The position numbers were made by a program, and so were the translations under genes. DNA of 64,000 nucleotides. It comes from Hymenobacter tibetensis. Its GTDB lineage: Bacteria > Bacteroidota > Bacteroidia > Cytophagales > Hymenobacteraceae. This document shows, one piece after another, positions 50,858 through 59,398 of this stretch. The stretch spans positions 5,511,001 through 5,575,000 of the forward strand of contig NZ_CP094669.1 in NCBI RefSeq assembly GCF_022827545.1. Direction: 5' to 3'. Each line of letters opens with the position of its first letter. Position 1 is the stretch's first letter. The notes below the pieces were generated by a model, which saw only the letters and a list, made by a program, of their open reading frames with translations, had not been told where the DNA came from and made no database searches.

Positions 50858-52720
50858 CTAGTGCACCTTGCCCGTAGCCGGAGAGGGCAGCCGGCTCAGG
50901 ATAGGCTTGGGCGAGCTGGTGAGGGTTTTGACTTCGGGTTTAAGCAGTTCCAGCACCACCACTTCGTTCTCGCCCTTCTTCAGCCACTCCACCGGCACGT
51001 ACACCGTTTGCTGCGGCCCGATTTCCCAGTAGCGCCCGAGCGAATGGCCGTTGATCCAGACGCAGCCTTTGCCGTAGGCTTGCATGTCGAGGTAGGTGTC
51101 GCCGGTTTGGGTGAGGGCGAAGGTGCCACGCTTGAGCACTGGGCCGCCGGGGGTGGCTGGCGTGGCTTTGCCTTTGAATAGGGCGGCGTTTACTTGCTCG
51201 AAGGGAAGCTTGAACATCTGCCAGTTCTTCACCTCCTTGCCGCCCAGCACCACCTGCTCGGTGATACCCTTGCGGTTCTGGAGCAGGTACTTGCCGAAGT
51301 TGATGCGCCCCAGGTTTTCCACTAGAATTTCCAGCTTCACCTGACCTTTGGGCAGCGTAAGCAGCAGGCTGTCTTGCTTGAGGCGGCGGTCCAGGATACC
51401 CACCCGCTTGCCATTCACGAACACCAACCCATAGTCGCGCAAGTCTTTGATCTTGAGCATGCTGGTACTGCCTCCTGGTACGGTGGCACGGTAGAGCACG
51501 TAGCCGTAGGCCTGGTTGAGGTCTTCGAACGTGAGCGGAGTGGCGTTTGCTTTAGGGGCGGGCAGCACGTCAAACAGGCTTACTGCTTGCGTGAGCTGCA
51601 CTGCGGGCAGCGTGATGGTGGGCTTGGCTGCTGGCACGGCAGGTAGCTTCACGCCTGCCGGCAAGTGCTTCTGAATCACCTGCCTAAAAGCCATGAACTT
51701 GGGGGTAGCGTTGCCAGCCTCGTCGAGCGGGGCATCGTAGTCGTAGCTGCTGATCTGGGGCTCGTAGGCGACGGTGTCGCTGAAGTTGGCGCCGTTCATG
51801 AAGCCGCGTGTGGTGCCGCCATGAAACATATACATGTTGATGGAGAGGCCCGCGGCCAGCACCGTATCCAGGCGGCCCGTGTACTGGGCGGCGGGCACGG
51901 TATGGTGCGGGGCGCCCCACCAGTCAAACCAAGCCGGATACCACTCGGCAATGAAATAGGGCCCCTTGCCGCCGTGGTTGGTGCGCACAATTTTCTTCAC
52001 CTCCTCGGGTTTGTCGAGGCCATTGACGGCGGGCAACAGACCGGGCAGGTGTCCCTGGGCCACCTTGGCAGCCGGGTCGCAGGTGTAAAGCAGCCCATCG
52101 AAACCGGCTTCCAGGAACAGCTTGCGGTTAAGCTCCAAGTACTCTTTGTCGCTGGCGTAGAAGCCGTACTCGTTTTCCACTTGCACCATGAGCACGGGCC
52201 CGCCGTGGTTGACTTGCAACGGCGCCAGCTGCTTGCCTACGGCCTGGATATACGCCCGGTACTCGGCCAGAAACGCCGGCGACTTGCTGCGCACCACCAA
52301 GCCTTTTTCGTTTTGCAGCCAGTACGGGTAGCCGCCAAATTCCCACTCGGCGCACACGTAGGGGCTGGGCCGCAACACCACCCACAGTCCTTCTTCCTGG
52401 GCCATTCGCACGAAGGCAGCAATATCATTATTGCCGCTGAAATCGAACTTACCTTTCTCGGGTTCGTGCAGGTTCCAGAACACGTAGGTACCAATCGTGT
52501 TCAGGCCCATGGCCCGGGCCATCTTCATGCGGGCCCGCCAGGCTTCGCGCGGCACCCGGGGGTAGTGCAGCTCGCCCGATATCATCTGGAACGGCTTGCC
52601 ATCGAGCAGGAAGTTTTCGTCGCCGAGGGCGAAGGTGTGCGTTGCAACTTGCGCAGTTGCTGGTGCGGGTTGTAGCACCAAGCTCAAAAAGACGAATACG
52701 AGCAGACCAAGATGTCGCAT
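50858..52720 (-). CDS. glycoside hydrolase family 35 beta-galactosidase
   Basis: 620 residues, with a signal peptide ending in ATAQ. N-terminal barrel: ISGELHYPRVPREAW, TYVFWNLHEPEKGKFDF, VLRPSPYVCAEWEFGGYP, acid/base E184 in VQVENEYG, and nucleophile E259 in YFIAEWYPAW. The C-terminal beta-sandwich domains carry the family signature RGTFALTQTGDTYLDMQAYGKG and a GHSLGRYWEIGPQQTVYVP block. It removes terminal beta-linked galactose from oligosaccharides. First gene of the operon, divergent from the hybrid regulator, so its promoter lies in the 52721-53257 region. Confidence 0.93.
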   Translation of the reverse strand: MRHLGLLVFVFLSLVLQPAPATAQVATHTFALGDENFLLDGKPFQMISGELHYPRVPREAWRARMKMARAMGLNTIGTYVFWNLHEPEKGKFDFSGNNDIAAFVRMAQEEGLWVVLRPSPYVCAEWEFGGYPYWLQNEKGLVVRSKSPAFLAEYRAYIQAVGKQLAPLQVNHGGPVLMVQVENEYGFYASDKEYLELNRKLFLEAGFDGLLYTCDPAAKVAQGHLPGLLPAVNGLDKPEEVKKIVRTNHGGKGPYFIAEWYPAWFDWWGAPHHTVPAAQYTGRLDTVLAAGLSINMYMFHGGTTRGFMNGANFSDTVAYEPQISSYDYDAPLDEAGNATPKFMAFRQVIQKHLPAGVKLPAVPAAKPTITLPAVQLTQAVSLFDVLPAPKANATPLTFEDLNQAYGYVLYRATVPGGSTSMLKIKDLRDYGLVFVNGKRVGILDRRLKQDSLLLTLPKGQVKLEILVENLGRINFGKYLLQNRKGITEQVVLGGKEVKNWQMFKLPFEQVNAALFKGKATPATPGGPVLKRGTFALTQTGDTYLDMQAYGKGCVWINGHSLGRYWEIGPQQTVYVPVEWLKKGENEVVVLELLKPEVKTLTSSPKPILSRLPSPATGKVH

Positions 52721-53257
52721 GATGAAGAAGAAAGGATCAGGTAGTTAAAAGGGGATAGAAATTCGCAATCGTTTGCGCAGGCTAGGCACGGGAATGCCCC
52801 TATGCGTAGTAGTGGAGGTACTCTTGAAAAAGCGAGTGGGCAATACAGCGAGCGGCGCCTGGTACTAGGCAGGCTAATAGCGCTGGTTGCGGGGGCCGAT
52901 AAGATGACTGCTGGCGAGCAGTGCGAGCCCCTTGTTTGGTGGACCCTAAAGTACCGGACTCCATCGGGCTACAGCAGGGGGATTTCCACAAAAAAGCAGG
53001 GGCAAATTGGTCTGTTCCGCCCTCAAAACAGGATTCTTCCGGCTGATAGTTGAATAAACTAGGGGTTTTTAGTCGAAAAAAGGGGTAAATTGGTCTGCGC
53101 TTGAAAAGTATGCTTGTCTGTAAGCTGCGTTTTCTCGGCCAACCGTCTTGTCTGATAGCTCAACTGTTATGGCTATAATAGATGAGCCCGTTAGGCCGAA
53201 AAAGGCGCACATTTTCCTTTGCTTTTACACCCCGCATGGGGTTGAATACCTAGTTCT
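52721..53257. promoter_or_regulatory. divergent control region of the polysaccharide locus
   Basis: 537 bases between the GH35 gene and the hybrid two-component regulator gene, with no coding frame worth keeping. It contains a pair of related 22-25-base direct repeats, A6-G-(CA)-GGGG-y-AAATTGGTCTG, at 52990-53014 and 53076-53097, and must include the promoters of both operons. Confidence 0.6.
52990..53097 (+). repeat. direct repeat pair, candidate regulator binding sites
   Basis: Copy one ends at 53014 and copy two at 53097, 83 bases apart, about eight helical turns, so both would face the same side. Core GGGG-y-AAATTGGTCTG differs at one base. Their place between the locus operon and its regulator suggests binding sites of the AraC-type domain of that regulator. 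Binding is inferred. Confidence 0.5.
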
Positions 53258-56200
53258 ATGAAATGGTCGATTGCCTCGGTCTGCTGTCTGTTTCTCTTGG
53301 CGTTGACGGGCCAGGTCGGCTGGGCGCAGAGCACGCCCGGGGAATTTCGGTTCGAGCATCTCACCGTCAACAATGGCCTCTCGCACAGCGACGCCATGGC
53401 CGTTGTGCAGGACAGTGCCGGCTTCCTCTGGATTGGTACCAACCGGGGTATCAACCGCTACGACGGCTACGACCTCAAGCAGTATTCTTTGCCCGTAAAC
53501 TCCTCGAACGGCTTGTCTGGCAACCGGGTCCGGGCGTTCCACGTCGGGCGGAACGGGCGCTTGTGGGCGGGCGCGGAAAGCAGCGGCCTTAGCTTCTACG
53601 ACGCCGACCACGACCGTTTTCAGCACCTGCGCGAGCAGGACGTACCCCTTCTGTACCGGCCGCTGGCCCGCCAGCTTGCCCAAGCCGACGTGGTAGTCAT
53701 TGCCTCCGACCCGTACGGGCGCCTGTGGGTGGGCACCCAGCACCGCGGCATTTTCGTGCTGGGGTTTGATGCCCAAGGCAAGCTGACGCACCTGCGCCAA
53801 GTGCCACTCGCAGAAGACAACTACACCAACTACCAGGTGATGAGCTTGGTGGTAGCGCCGGAAAACCAGGTGTGGGTGGGCACCCTCGGGGCGGGCCTCC
53901 GCCTCGTTGAAGCGGGTGCCACGCTACCCGCTACGCTAGCGGCTCGCCGGGCACCGCTGGGCTTCGCCACCGTGCGGGCCGTACACCTAGACAGCCGGGG
54001 CGACCTATGGATTGGCACCAACCACCAAGTGCTTTGGGTGGCCCGCACGGACCGCCTGCGGGCGCGCAACCTCGCTGCCCATCCCCTACCCCAAGCCTGC
54101 CGCGACATTCATGCCCTGCGCCTCGACTCATTTGGGCGGCTGTGGGTGGGCACCGACTACGGTTTGTATGTGTGGCAGGCCGGGGCCGTAACGGGCAGTA
54201 CGCCTCCCGTGCAGCCCACCAAGCCCACCCTGTTTTTGCCGGTGGGCGGCGACCCATTCAGCCTCCAATCCGAGCGGGTGCATCAGCTGTTCGAAGACCG
54301 CAACCAGGTGATGTGGCTGGCCGCTTCCGCCGGGGGCCTCAACAAAGTGGATTTGCGCCAAAAGCCGTTCGGGCAGTTGCAACGCCAGCTTACCGGCCAG
54401 TCTTCGCTGCCCAACAACTACGTCAACGCCATCTATAAAGACGAAGCCAACAACCAGCTCTGGATAGGTACCCGCAACGGCTTCTCGTGCTATGACTTAG
54501 CCCGCAAAACGTACCGCAACTACCTGAGCTGGCAGCAGTCCGGTGACGTGACCGGCGTGGATGTGTCGGCGGTTACGCAAGCCTCCGACGGCACGCTGTG
54601 GCTGGGGTCGCGCACCCACGGGCTGTACACGTTGAGGCGGTCGGCCGGAGCAGAAAAGCTTGAAAACCTCAAGGCCCTGTCCAAGCAGCCCGACAAGGCG
54701 GCGACGAGCATTGAAAGCGTGGTAGAAGACCAGTACCGCACCATGTGGGTGGCCACCTTCAATGCCGGCTTGGCGCGCTTCAACCAGGCCGGCGAGCTAT
54801 TGCAAACCTACCGCGTAGCCACGGGCCTACCCACCGAACATTTCACGTACCTGCTCTACGACCAAAAGAAAGACGTGCTCTGGGCTAGCACCCGCGACGC
54901 AGGCTTGCTTAAGCTGCGCGTAACGGCCGACTCCTTGGTGCTGCTCAAGCACTTCCAGTACAACAAGCACGACGTCAACAGCCTGAGCATCAACTACACG
55001 TGGCCACTGCTGCAAGACCGCCAGGGCACTCTTTGGATTGGAACTATCGGCGGCGGGCTGCACCAGTTGGTCACCGACCAGCAAGGCCGGGAAACCATTC
55101 GGCGCTGCAGCCAATGGATGCCGGAAACCGACGTGGAAAGTATTCTGGCCGATGAAGACGGCCACCTCTGGATTGGCGGCACCGGCCTCTACCGCGTTAC
55201 GCCCGCCACCCGCCACTACCTGCGCTACGACGTGGCCGACGGTCTGCAAAGCAACGCTTTCAAAATCGGGGCCGCCTGCCGGGCCCAGGACAGTACCTTA
55301 TATTTTGGGGGCATCAACGGCATCAGCTATTTCAAGCCGCGTGCTATCCAAACCAACCCGTTTCCGCCAGTGGTGCGCATCACGGGCTTGCGCATTGCCA
55401 ACAAGTCGGTGGCCGTGGGCGAAACCATCAATGGGCGCGTCTTGCTAACTAAAGACTTTGCGCGGCCCCAAACCGTAGCTATCCGCGACGACGAAAACGA
55501 TTTCACAGTGGAGTTTGTGGGTCTTAATTATGCTACGCCCAACAAGCATCACTATGCCTATCAGCTGGTTGGCTATAACAAGGGCTGGGTGGAAGCCGCG
55601 CCCCGGCAACGGGCCGCCACCTTCGCCAACTTGCAGCCCGGCCACTACACGTTCTTGGTGAAAGCCAGCAACGGCGACGGTCTGTGGTCCAAGCAGCCGG
55701 CTCGGTTGCAGTTCACGGTACTGCCACCCTGGTGGAAGTCGTGGTGGGCTTATATGCTATACGGCCTCGCACTGGTTGGGGCACTGTGGGTGTACCGCCA
55801 AGTTACGCTGGCCCAGCAGCAGTTGAAGAGCAAGCTGGCCCTCGAGAAGTTCCGGGTGGAAAAGGAAAAAGAGCTTACAGACTTGAAGCTCAGCTTCTTC
55901 ACCAACGTGTCGCACGAGCTGCGCACGCCGCTCACCCTTATTCTGGGGCCAATGGAGGAACTGCTAACGGCGGCCCATCGGTTTACGGGCCTCAAAGACA
56001 GCATCGTGCTCATGCACAAGCAAACGCGCAAGCTGCTGGACTTAGTGAACCAACTCCTGGACTTCCGCAAGGTGGAAGCCGGTCAGGTACCGCTGCGCGC
56101 CGCCCGCGCCGATATTGTGGGCTTTCTGACGGAAATCTTCTTGATTTTCAAGCTCAAAGCCGAAGAGCGCCAGCTGACCTACACGCTGCTGGCCCCCTCC

Positions 56201-57520
56201 GAACCCGTGGAGCTGTACTTCGACCAAGGCAAGCTGGAAATCGTGCTGACCAACCTGTTGTCTAACGCGTTCAAGTACACCCGGGAGCAAGGCAGCATCA
56301 CGGTTACGGCCACGGTAGTCGGCGACCCGGCCAGCCCGGCCGTTTTCGGCGCCACCGGCCTCGACAACAACTACCTGGAGATAAAAGTAATCGACCAGGG
56401 CATCGGGATGGAAGCTTCGGAGCTAGCCAACATTTTCGATGCCTACTACCAAGCCTCCCAGACCGAAACCCTGCGCATGATGGGCACCGGCATTGGGTTG
56501 TCGTTGGTCAAGCAATTTGTGGAGCGCCACCTAGGCGAAATCACCGTGGAAAGCGAAGTGGAACAAGGCGCGACGTTTACGGTGCGCCTGCCGTTCGGCC
56601 ATCAGCACCTGGCCCTCACTGATTTGGAACCGGCTGCTTCCCACGCGGAACCTACTTTCCACACGCCCGCCTCCCAGTTGGCTACTCCTGCTGCCGAGCA
56701 CTTGCCGGAACCCTTGGAAGAACCCCGCACGAGCACCCGCCGCCTGCTTATTGTGGAAGACAACAGCGACGTGCGCCACTACTTGGAGCTGTTATTCAAT
56801 TCCGAATACGATGTAAGTGTGGCCGCCGATGGCGTGGAGGGCTGGGAGTTGGCGCAAGTCCTGCTGCCAGATTTGGTTATCAGTGACATCATGATGCCCG
56901 GCAGCACCGGGTTGGAACTGTGCCAGAAAATCAAGCAGCACCCCCAAACGCTGCACATTCCGGTGGTGCTGCTCACGGCCCGAACGGCGGCCGTGCACGA
57001 GTTGGAAGGCATGGAAATGGGAGCCGACGACTATGTAAGCAAACCCTTCAACCCGAAAATTCTGCACGCAAAGGTTTCCGCCATCCTGCGTAACCGCTGC
57101 AAGCTGCGCGAATTTTACGAGCGGCAGATTTTGCTGGAACCCACGGAAATCACCATCCCGGAGGTGGACCAGCAGTTTTTGGAGAAGGCCATGCACGTAG
57201 TGGAGCACAATCTCGCCGACTGCGACTTCAACGTGCAGGTGCTGATTCGGGAAATGGGCATGAGCCAGTCGTTCTTCTACCGCCGCATCAAGAGCCTCAC
57301 GGGCCGTTCGGTGGTGGAGTTTATTCGGGATGTGCGCATGAAACGGGCAGCCCAATTGCTGGCTAGCACCCCGCTTCGGGTGTCGGACGTAGCGTACCAG
57401 GTGGGGGTGCAGGATTTAAAGCACTTCCGCACCGTGTTCCACAAACTCTACGGCATGACGCCCTCCGAATACGCCAAGCAGCACCGCGGCAGCGAGCACA
57501 TAGACCAGCTAAGCTACTAG
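53258..57520 (+). CDS. hybrid two-component system regulator (one-protein sensor and regulator)
   Basis: 1420 residues. After a signal peptide (LFLLALTGQVGWAQ) come two-component propeller (reg_prop) repeats with phrases such as DSAGFLWIGTNRGINRYDGYD and GTLWIGTIGGGLHQ, then a Y_Y_Y-type domain before one membrane helix at about 822-845. In the cytoplasm: HisKA with H886 (NVSHELRTPL), the ATPase domain (NLLSNAFKYT, GTGIGLSLVKQFVERH), a receiver domain with D1210 (LVISDIMMPG), and an AraC-type helix-turn-helix (MSQSFFYRRIKSLTG, then VSDVAYQVGVQDLKHFRTVF). It senses a galactan oligosaccharide in the periplasm and activates the divergent locus. Confidence 0.95.
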   Translation: MKWSIASVCCLFLLALTGQVGWAQSTPGEFRFEHLTVNNGLSHSDAMAVVQDSAGFLWIGTNRGINRYDGYDLKQYSLPVNSSNGLSGNRVRAFHVGRNGRLWAGAESSGLSFYDADHDRFQHLREQDVPLLYRPLARQLAQADVVVIASDPYGRLWVGTQHRGIFVLGFDAQGKLTHLRQVPLAEDNYTNYQVMSLVVAPENQVWVGTLGAGLRLVEAGATLPATLAARRAPLGFATVRAVHLDSRGDLWIGTNHQVLWVARTDRLRARNLAAHPLPQACRDIHALRLDSFGRLWVGTDYGLYVWQAGAVTGSTPPVQPTKPTLFLPVGGDPFSLQSERVHQLFEDRNQVMWLAASAGGLNKVDLRQKPFGQLQRQLTGQSSLPNNYVNAIYKDEANNQLWIGTRNGFSCYDLARKTYRNYLSWQQSGDVTGVDVSAVTQASDGTLWLGSRTHGLYTLRRSAGAEKLENLKALSKQPDKAATSIESVVEDQYRTMWVATFNAGLARFNQAGELLQTYRVATGLPTEHFTYLLYDQKKDVLWASTRDAGLLKLRVTADSLVLLKHFQYNKHDVNSLSINYTWPLLQDRQGTLWIGTIGGGLHQLVTDQQGRETIRRCSQWMPETDVESILADEDGHLWIGGTGLYRVTPATRHYLRYDVADGLQSNAFKIGAACRAQDSTLYFGGINGISYFKPRAIQTNPFPPVVRITGLRIANKSVAVGETINGRVLLTKDFARPQTVAIRDDENDFTVEFVGLNYATPNKHHYAYQLVGYNKGWVEAAPRQRAATFANLQPGHYTFLVKASNGDGLWSKQPARLQFTVLPPWWKSWWAYMLYGLALVGALWVYRQVTLAQQQLKSKLALEKFRVEKEKELTDLKLSFFTNVSHELRTPLTLILGPMEELLTAAHRFTGLKDSIVLMHKQTRKLLDLVNQLLDFRKVEAGQVPLRAARADIVGFLTEIFLIFKLKAEERQLTYTLLAPSEPVELYFDQGKLEIVLTNLLSNAFKYTREQGSITVTATVVGDPASPAVFGATGLDNNYLEIKVIDQGIGMEASELANIFDAYYQASQTETLRMMGTGIGLSLVKQFVERHLGEITVESEVEQGATFTVRLPFGHQHLALTDLEPAASHAEPTFHTPASQLATPAAEHLPEPLEEPRTSTRRLLIVEDNSDVRHYLELLFNSEYDVSVAADGVEGWELAQVLLPDLVISDIMMPGSTGLELCQKIKQHPQTLHIPVVLLTARTAAVHELEGMEMGADDYVSKPFNPKILHAKVSAILRNRCKLREFYERQILLEPTEITIPEVDQQFLEKAMHVVEHNLADCDFNVQVLIREMGMSQSFFYRRIKSLTGRSVVEFIRDVRMKRAAQLLASTPLRVSDVAYQVGVQDLKHFRTVFHKLYGMTPSEYAKQHRGSEHIDQLSY

Positions 57521-57604
57521 CTATACCCTGTTGATTTACAGCTCATAGACTCAAGCACAGCCACTGCTCGCCGCATCAGCTTAGCCCGAGGGTCGGCGTA
57601 GTGA

Positions 57605-58150
57605 CTATGCCACTTCCGGCTCCACTTCCCGCTCGAAACGCAGGCGGCCGTCAATGTGAGTGCCAGCGGCTTGGAAGCCGTTGGCGAGCAGCACGTGCTG
57701 AGAAGCCGGATTGTCGGGGTGCGTGTAGGCCAGCAGATGGCGGACCATACCCGTGCGGGCAGCTTGTTCAATCAGGCCGCTCACCATTTCGGTGGCAAGG
57801 CCCTGCCGGCGCCAATCCGCTGATACAGAGTACCCGATTTCGGTGGTGCCAGTAGCATCGGGCGGGCCCATGAAGCCACCAGCACCGATGAGGGTGGCGG
57901 GCATAGTGGCCGTGGCCTTGAGAATAGCATACCAGCCGTACCACCCCGCCGCCGTGCGCCCGCCGGCCGTGAGCTGTTCGAGGAAGTAGTGCATGGCCTC
58001 TTGGTCGTATTCGCCGGGGGGCCAGTCGGTGGGCATGGCGGCACCGAGCAGCACCGGGAAGTAGCGGGGTTTGTGGAGTTCGGCCGTGAGTAGGGCGCGG
58101 CTGGCGGCCAACAGCGTGAGACGTGGTGTTTGGTGGATAAGCGGAATCAT
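57605..58150 (-). CDS. GNAT family N-acetyltransferase
   Basis: 181 residues from ATG at 58150. The N-terminal strand (TPRLTLLAAS) and the acetyl-CoA loop region EIGYSVSADWRRQGLATEMV (pyrophosphate-binding R-x-x-G-x-A) with LLAYTHPDNPASQHVLLANGF are family hallmarks, close to ribosomal-protein-type acetyltransferases RimJ/RimL. Its substrate (a protein N-terminus or a small amine) cannot be told. A near-consensus -7 box (TATATTTC) ends three bases before the ATG. The open frame runs 19 codons further upstream. Confidence 0.88.
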   Translation of the reverse strand: MIPLIHQTPRLTLLAASRALLTAELHKPRYFPVLLGAAMPTDWPPGEYDQEAMHYFLEQLTAGGRTAAGWYGWYAILKATATMPATLIGAGGFMGPPDATGTTEIGYSVSADWRRQGLATEMVSGLIEQAARTGMVRHLLAYTHPDNPASQHVLLANGFQAAGTHIDGRLRFEREVEPEVA

Positions 58151-58153
58151 GGG

Positions 58154-58161
58154 GAAATATA
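58154..58161 (-). promoter_or_regulatory. -7 promoter box before the GNAT gene (near match)
   Basis: Reads TATATTTC on the minus strand, seven of eight bases of TAnnTTTG, three bases from the ATG at 58150. Same arrangement as at several other genes here. Confidence 0.4.
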
Positions 58162-58212
58162 CGCGGCCCAGCCGGGTAGGTACTAGTTGAAGCCCACGAA
58201 TACGCACTTGGG

Positions 58213-58671
58213 CTAGCTTTTAGCGAGCACCTCTTTGAAGGGCCAATCCAGCAGAATAGCTTCAATACCAAGGACTCCCGCGCTGGCAATCCGATAAAAT
58301 CCGCCGTGAAATGCGCCGTAGAGTGCTCCATCCTGGTCCATGAGCAAGCATAGCGGATCGGTATACGCTAAGCCCACCACCGACAAAACGCCGTGCGGTA
58401 CTCGCACGCTGTACTCTTGCAGCAGATAAGCTAAGTCGGGAAACGCCGCACCTTTTTCCACGTCGAAAAATACCCGGCTGGTGCTGTGGTCGTGGCGGGT
58501 GAAGTAGCAAGAGAGGCCCCCAAATTCGCGAAGAAACGCTTCGGCGGCGGGCAGCCACGGCAACCCCAACCGGCTGGCTTGCTGCCGGTACAGCTTCGTG
58601 TCAACGGTGCGACCCGGAAACCAACCGGCTTCCGTTAAGAGATGGTGCACTTCGCTGAAAAAAGCAAACAT
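58213..58671 (-). CDS. SUKH-3-like immunity protein
   Basis: 152 residues from ATG at 58671. The pattern of the SUKH-3 family is visible: LLTEAGWFPGRTVDT near the start, AAEAFLREFGGLSCYF in the first half, VFFDVEKGAAF, and YTDPLCLLMDQDGALYGAFHGGFYRI later. SUKH proteins bind and block toxins, mainly the nuclease modules of polymorphic toxin systems, in the cytosol of the producing or neighbouring cell. No toxin, Rhs or secretion gene lies nearby, so it is an orphan, perhaps against toxins of other strains. The fold may serve other binding roles too. Confidence 0.72.
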   Translation of the reverse strand: MFAFFSEVHHLLTEAGWFPGRTVDTKLYRQQASRLGLPWLPAAEAFLREFGGLSCYFTRHDHSTSRVFFDVEKGAAFPDLAYLLQEYSVRVPHGVLSVVGLAYTDPLCLLMDQDGALYGAFHGGFYRIASAGVLGIEAILLDWPFKEVLAKS

Positions 58672-59008
58672 GAGTAGCAAGGTTGGGCCGTAAGCAGAAG
58701 GTAAGATAAAGAAGGCAGCGGAAGGTAGCTGGAAATACTGCTGGCCTCACTGCTAGTTCTGGCTTTCTGTGCCCAGTGCCGCTCCACTGGGAGCAGCCGG
58801 CAGCAGCAGGCTGCCTATTAACTTCCCGGCTCCCTCCTATTCTTTGCCTAATTAGACGATAAAAAACTGGTAATCAAGCACGAGCGTACAATAAAGACGG
58901 CAGCGCATGCAACGCAACAGCTACGCATAGAGTCTTTCCTATACTTGCGGCTACGGAGGCGTACCGCCATACAAGAGCCTCTAGTATTCATTTGTAAAAC
59001 ACACGGGT
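58672..59008. other. intergenic region
   Basis: About 340 bases without a gene I can support; it holds divergent promoters for the SUKH-like gene and the small secreted protein at 59009. No clear repeat or hairpin. Confidence 0.4.
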
Positions 59009-59320
59009 ATGAAAAAGCTGCTGTTTTCGTTGCTAATAAGCTGGTGGGCTGGTGGCTCGCCTGCCCTGCTAGCTCAGGGTATGCCGGTTGTGTCGCCTCC
59101 TGGTGCGGTTCCCCAGCGCCCTGCCCAGCCGCCGCGCCCTGTTACGCTGGATGTTGAGGCTTCTTCTCGCAAACCAAGCAAGCTGAAGCCCACCCTAAAG
59201 CCCGACAAGCAGAAGCCCGAAAAGAAAACGTCGAAACCCAAAGCAGGCGCGCAAACGGGGCTGCTACCAGCGAATAGTCGGCACACGCGCGGCGGCGATG
59301 CAAAGGGTGCAGCTGCGTAA
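59009..59320 (+). CDS. small secreted Pro/Lys-rich protein, unknown function
   Basis: 103 residues. A signal peptide (LLFSLLISWWAGG to LLAQG) is followed by a Pro-rich stretch (PPGAVPQRPAQPPRP) and a Lys/Pro-rich basic tail with repeated KPxKxKP-like words, ending in a Gly/Ala tail. No fold is expected in the mature part; it may bind a polyanion such as lipopolysaccharide or nucleic acid, but this is only from composition. It precedes the flavin oxidoreductase gene by about 78 bases. Confidence 0.6.
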   Translation: MKKLLFSLLISWWAGGSPALLAQGMPVVSPPGAVPQRPAQPPRPVTLDVEASSRKPSKLKPTLKPDKQKPEKKTSKPKAGAQTGLLPANSRHTRGGDAKGAAA

Positions 59321-59398
59321 AGCATAAGTTAAGTGAAACCCTGAGCGCCAGGAACAGTTAATGCAGACCATTCCTTCTGCACTTTTTAGTTTGCTTAT

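Noticed and set aside
51665..52675. 336-residue plus-strand frame opposite the GH35 gene
   Set aside because: Antisense of conserved barrel sequence; no family features.
52802..53053. 83-residue plus-strand frame in the control region
   Set aside because: Overlaps the first direct repeat, lacks domain signs, and the region is needed for promoters.
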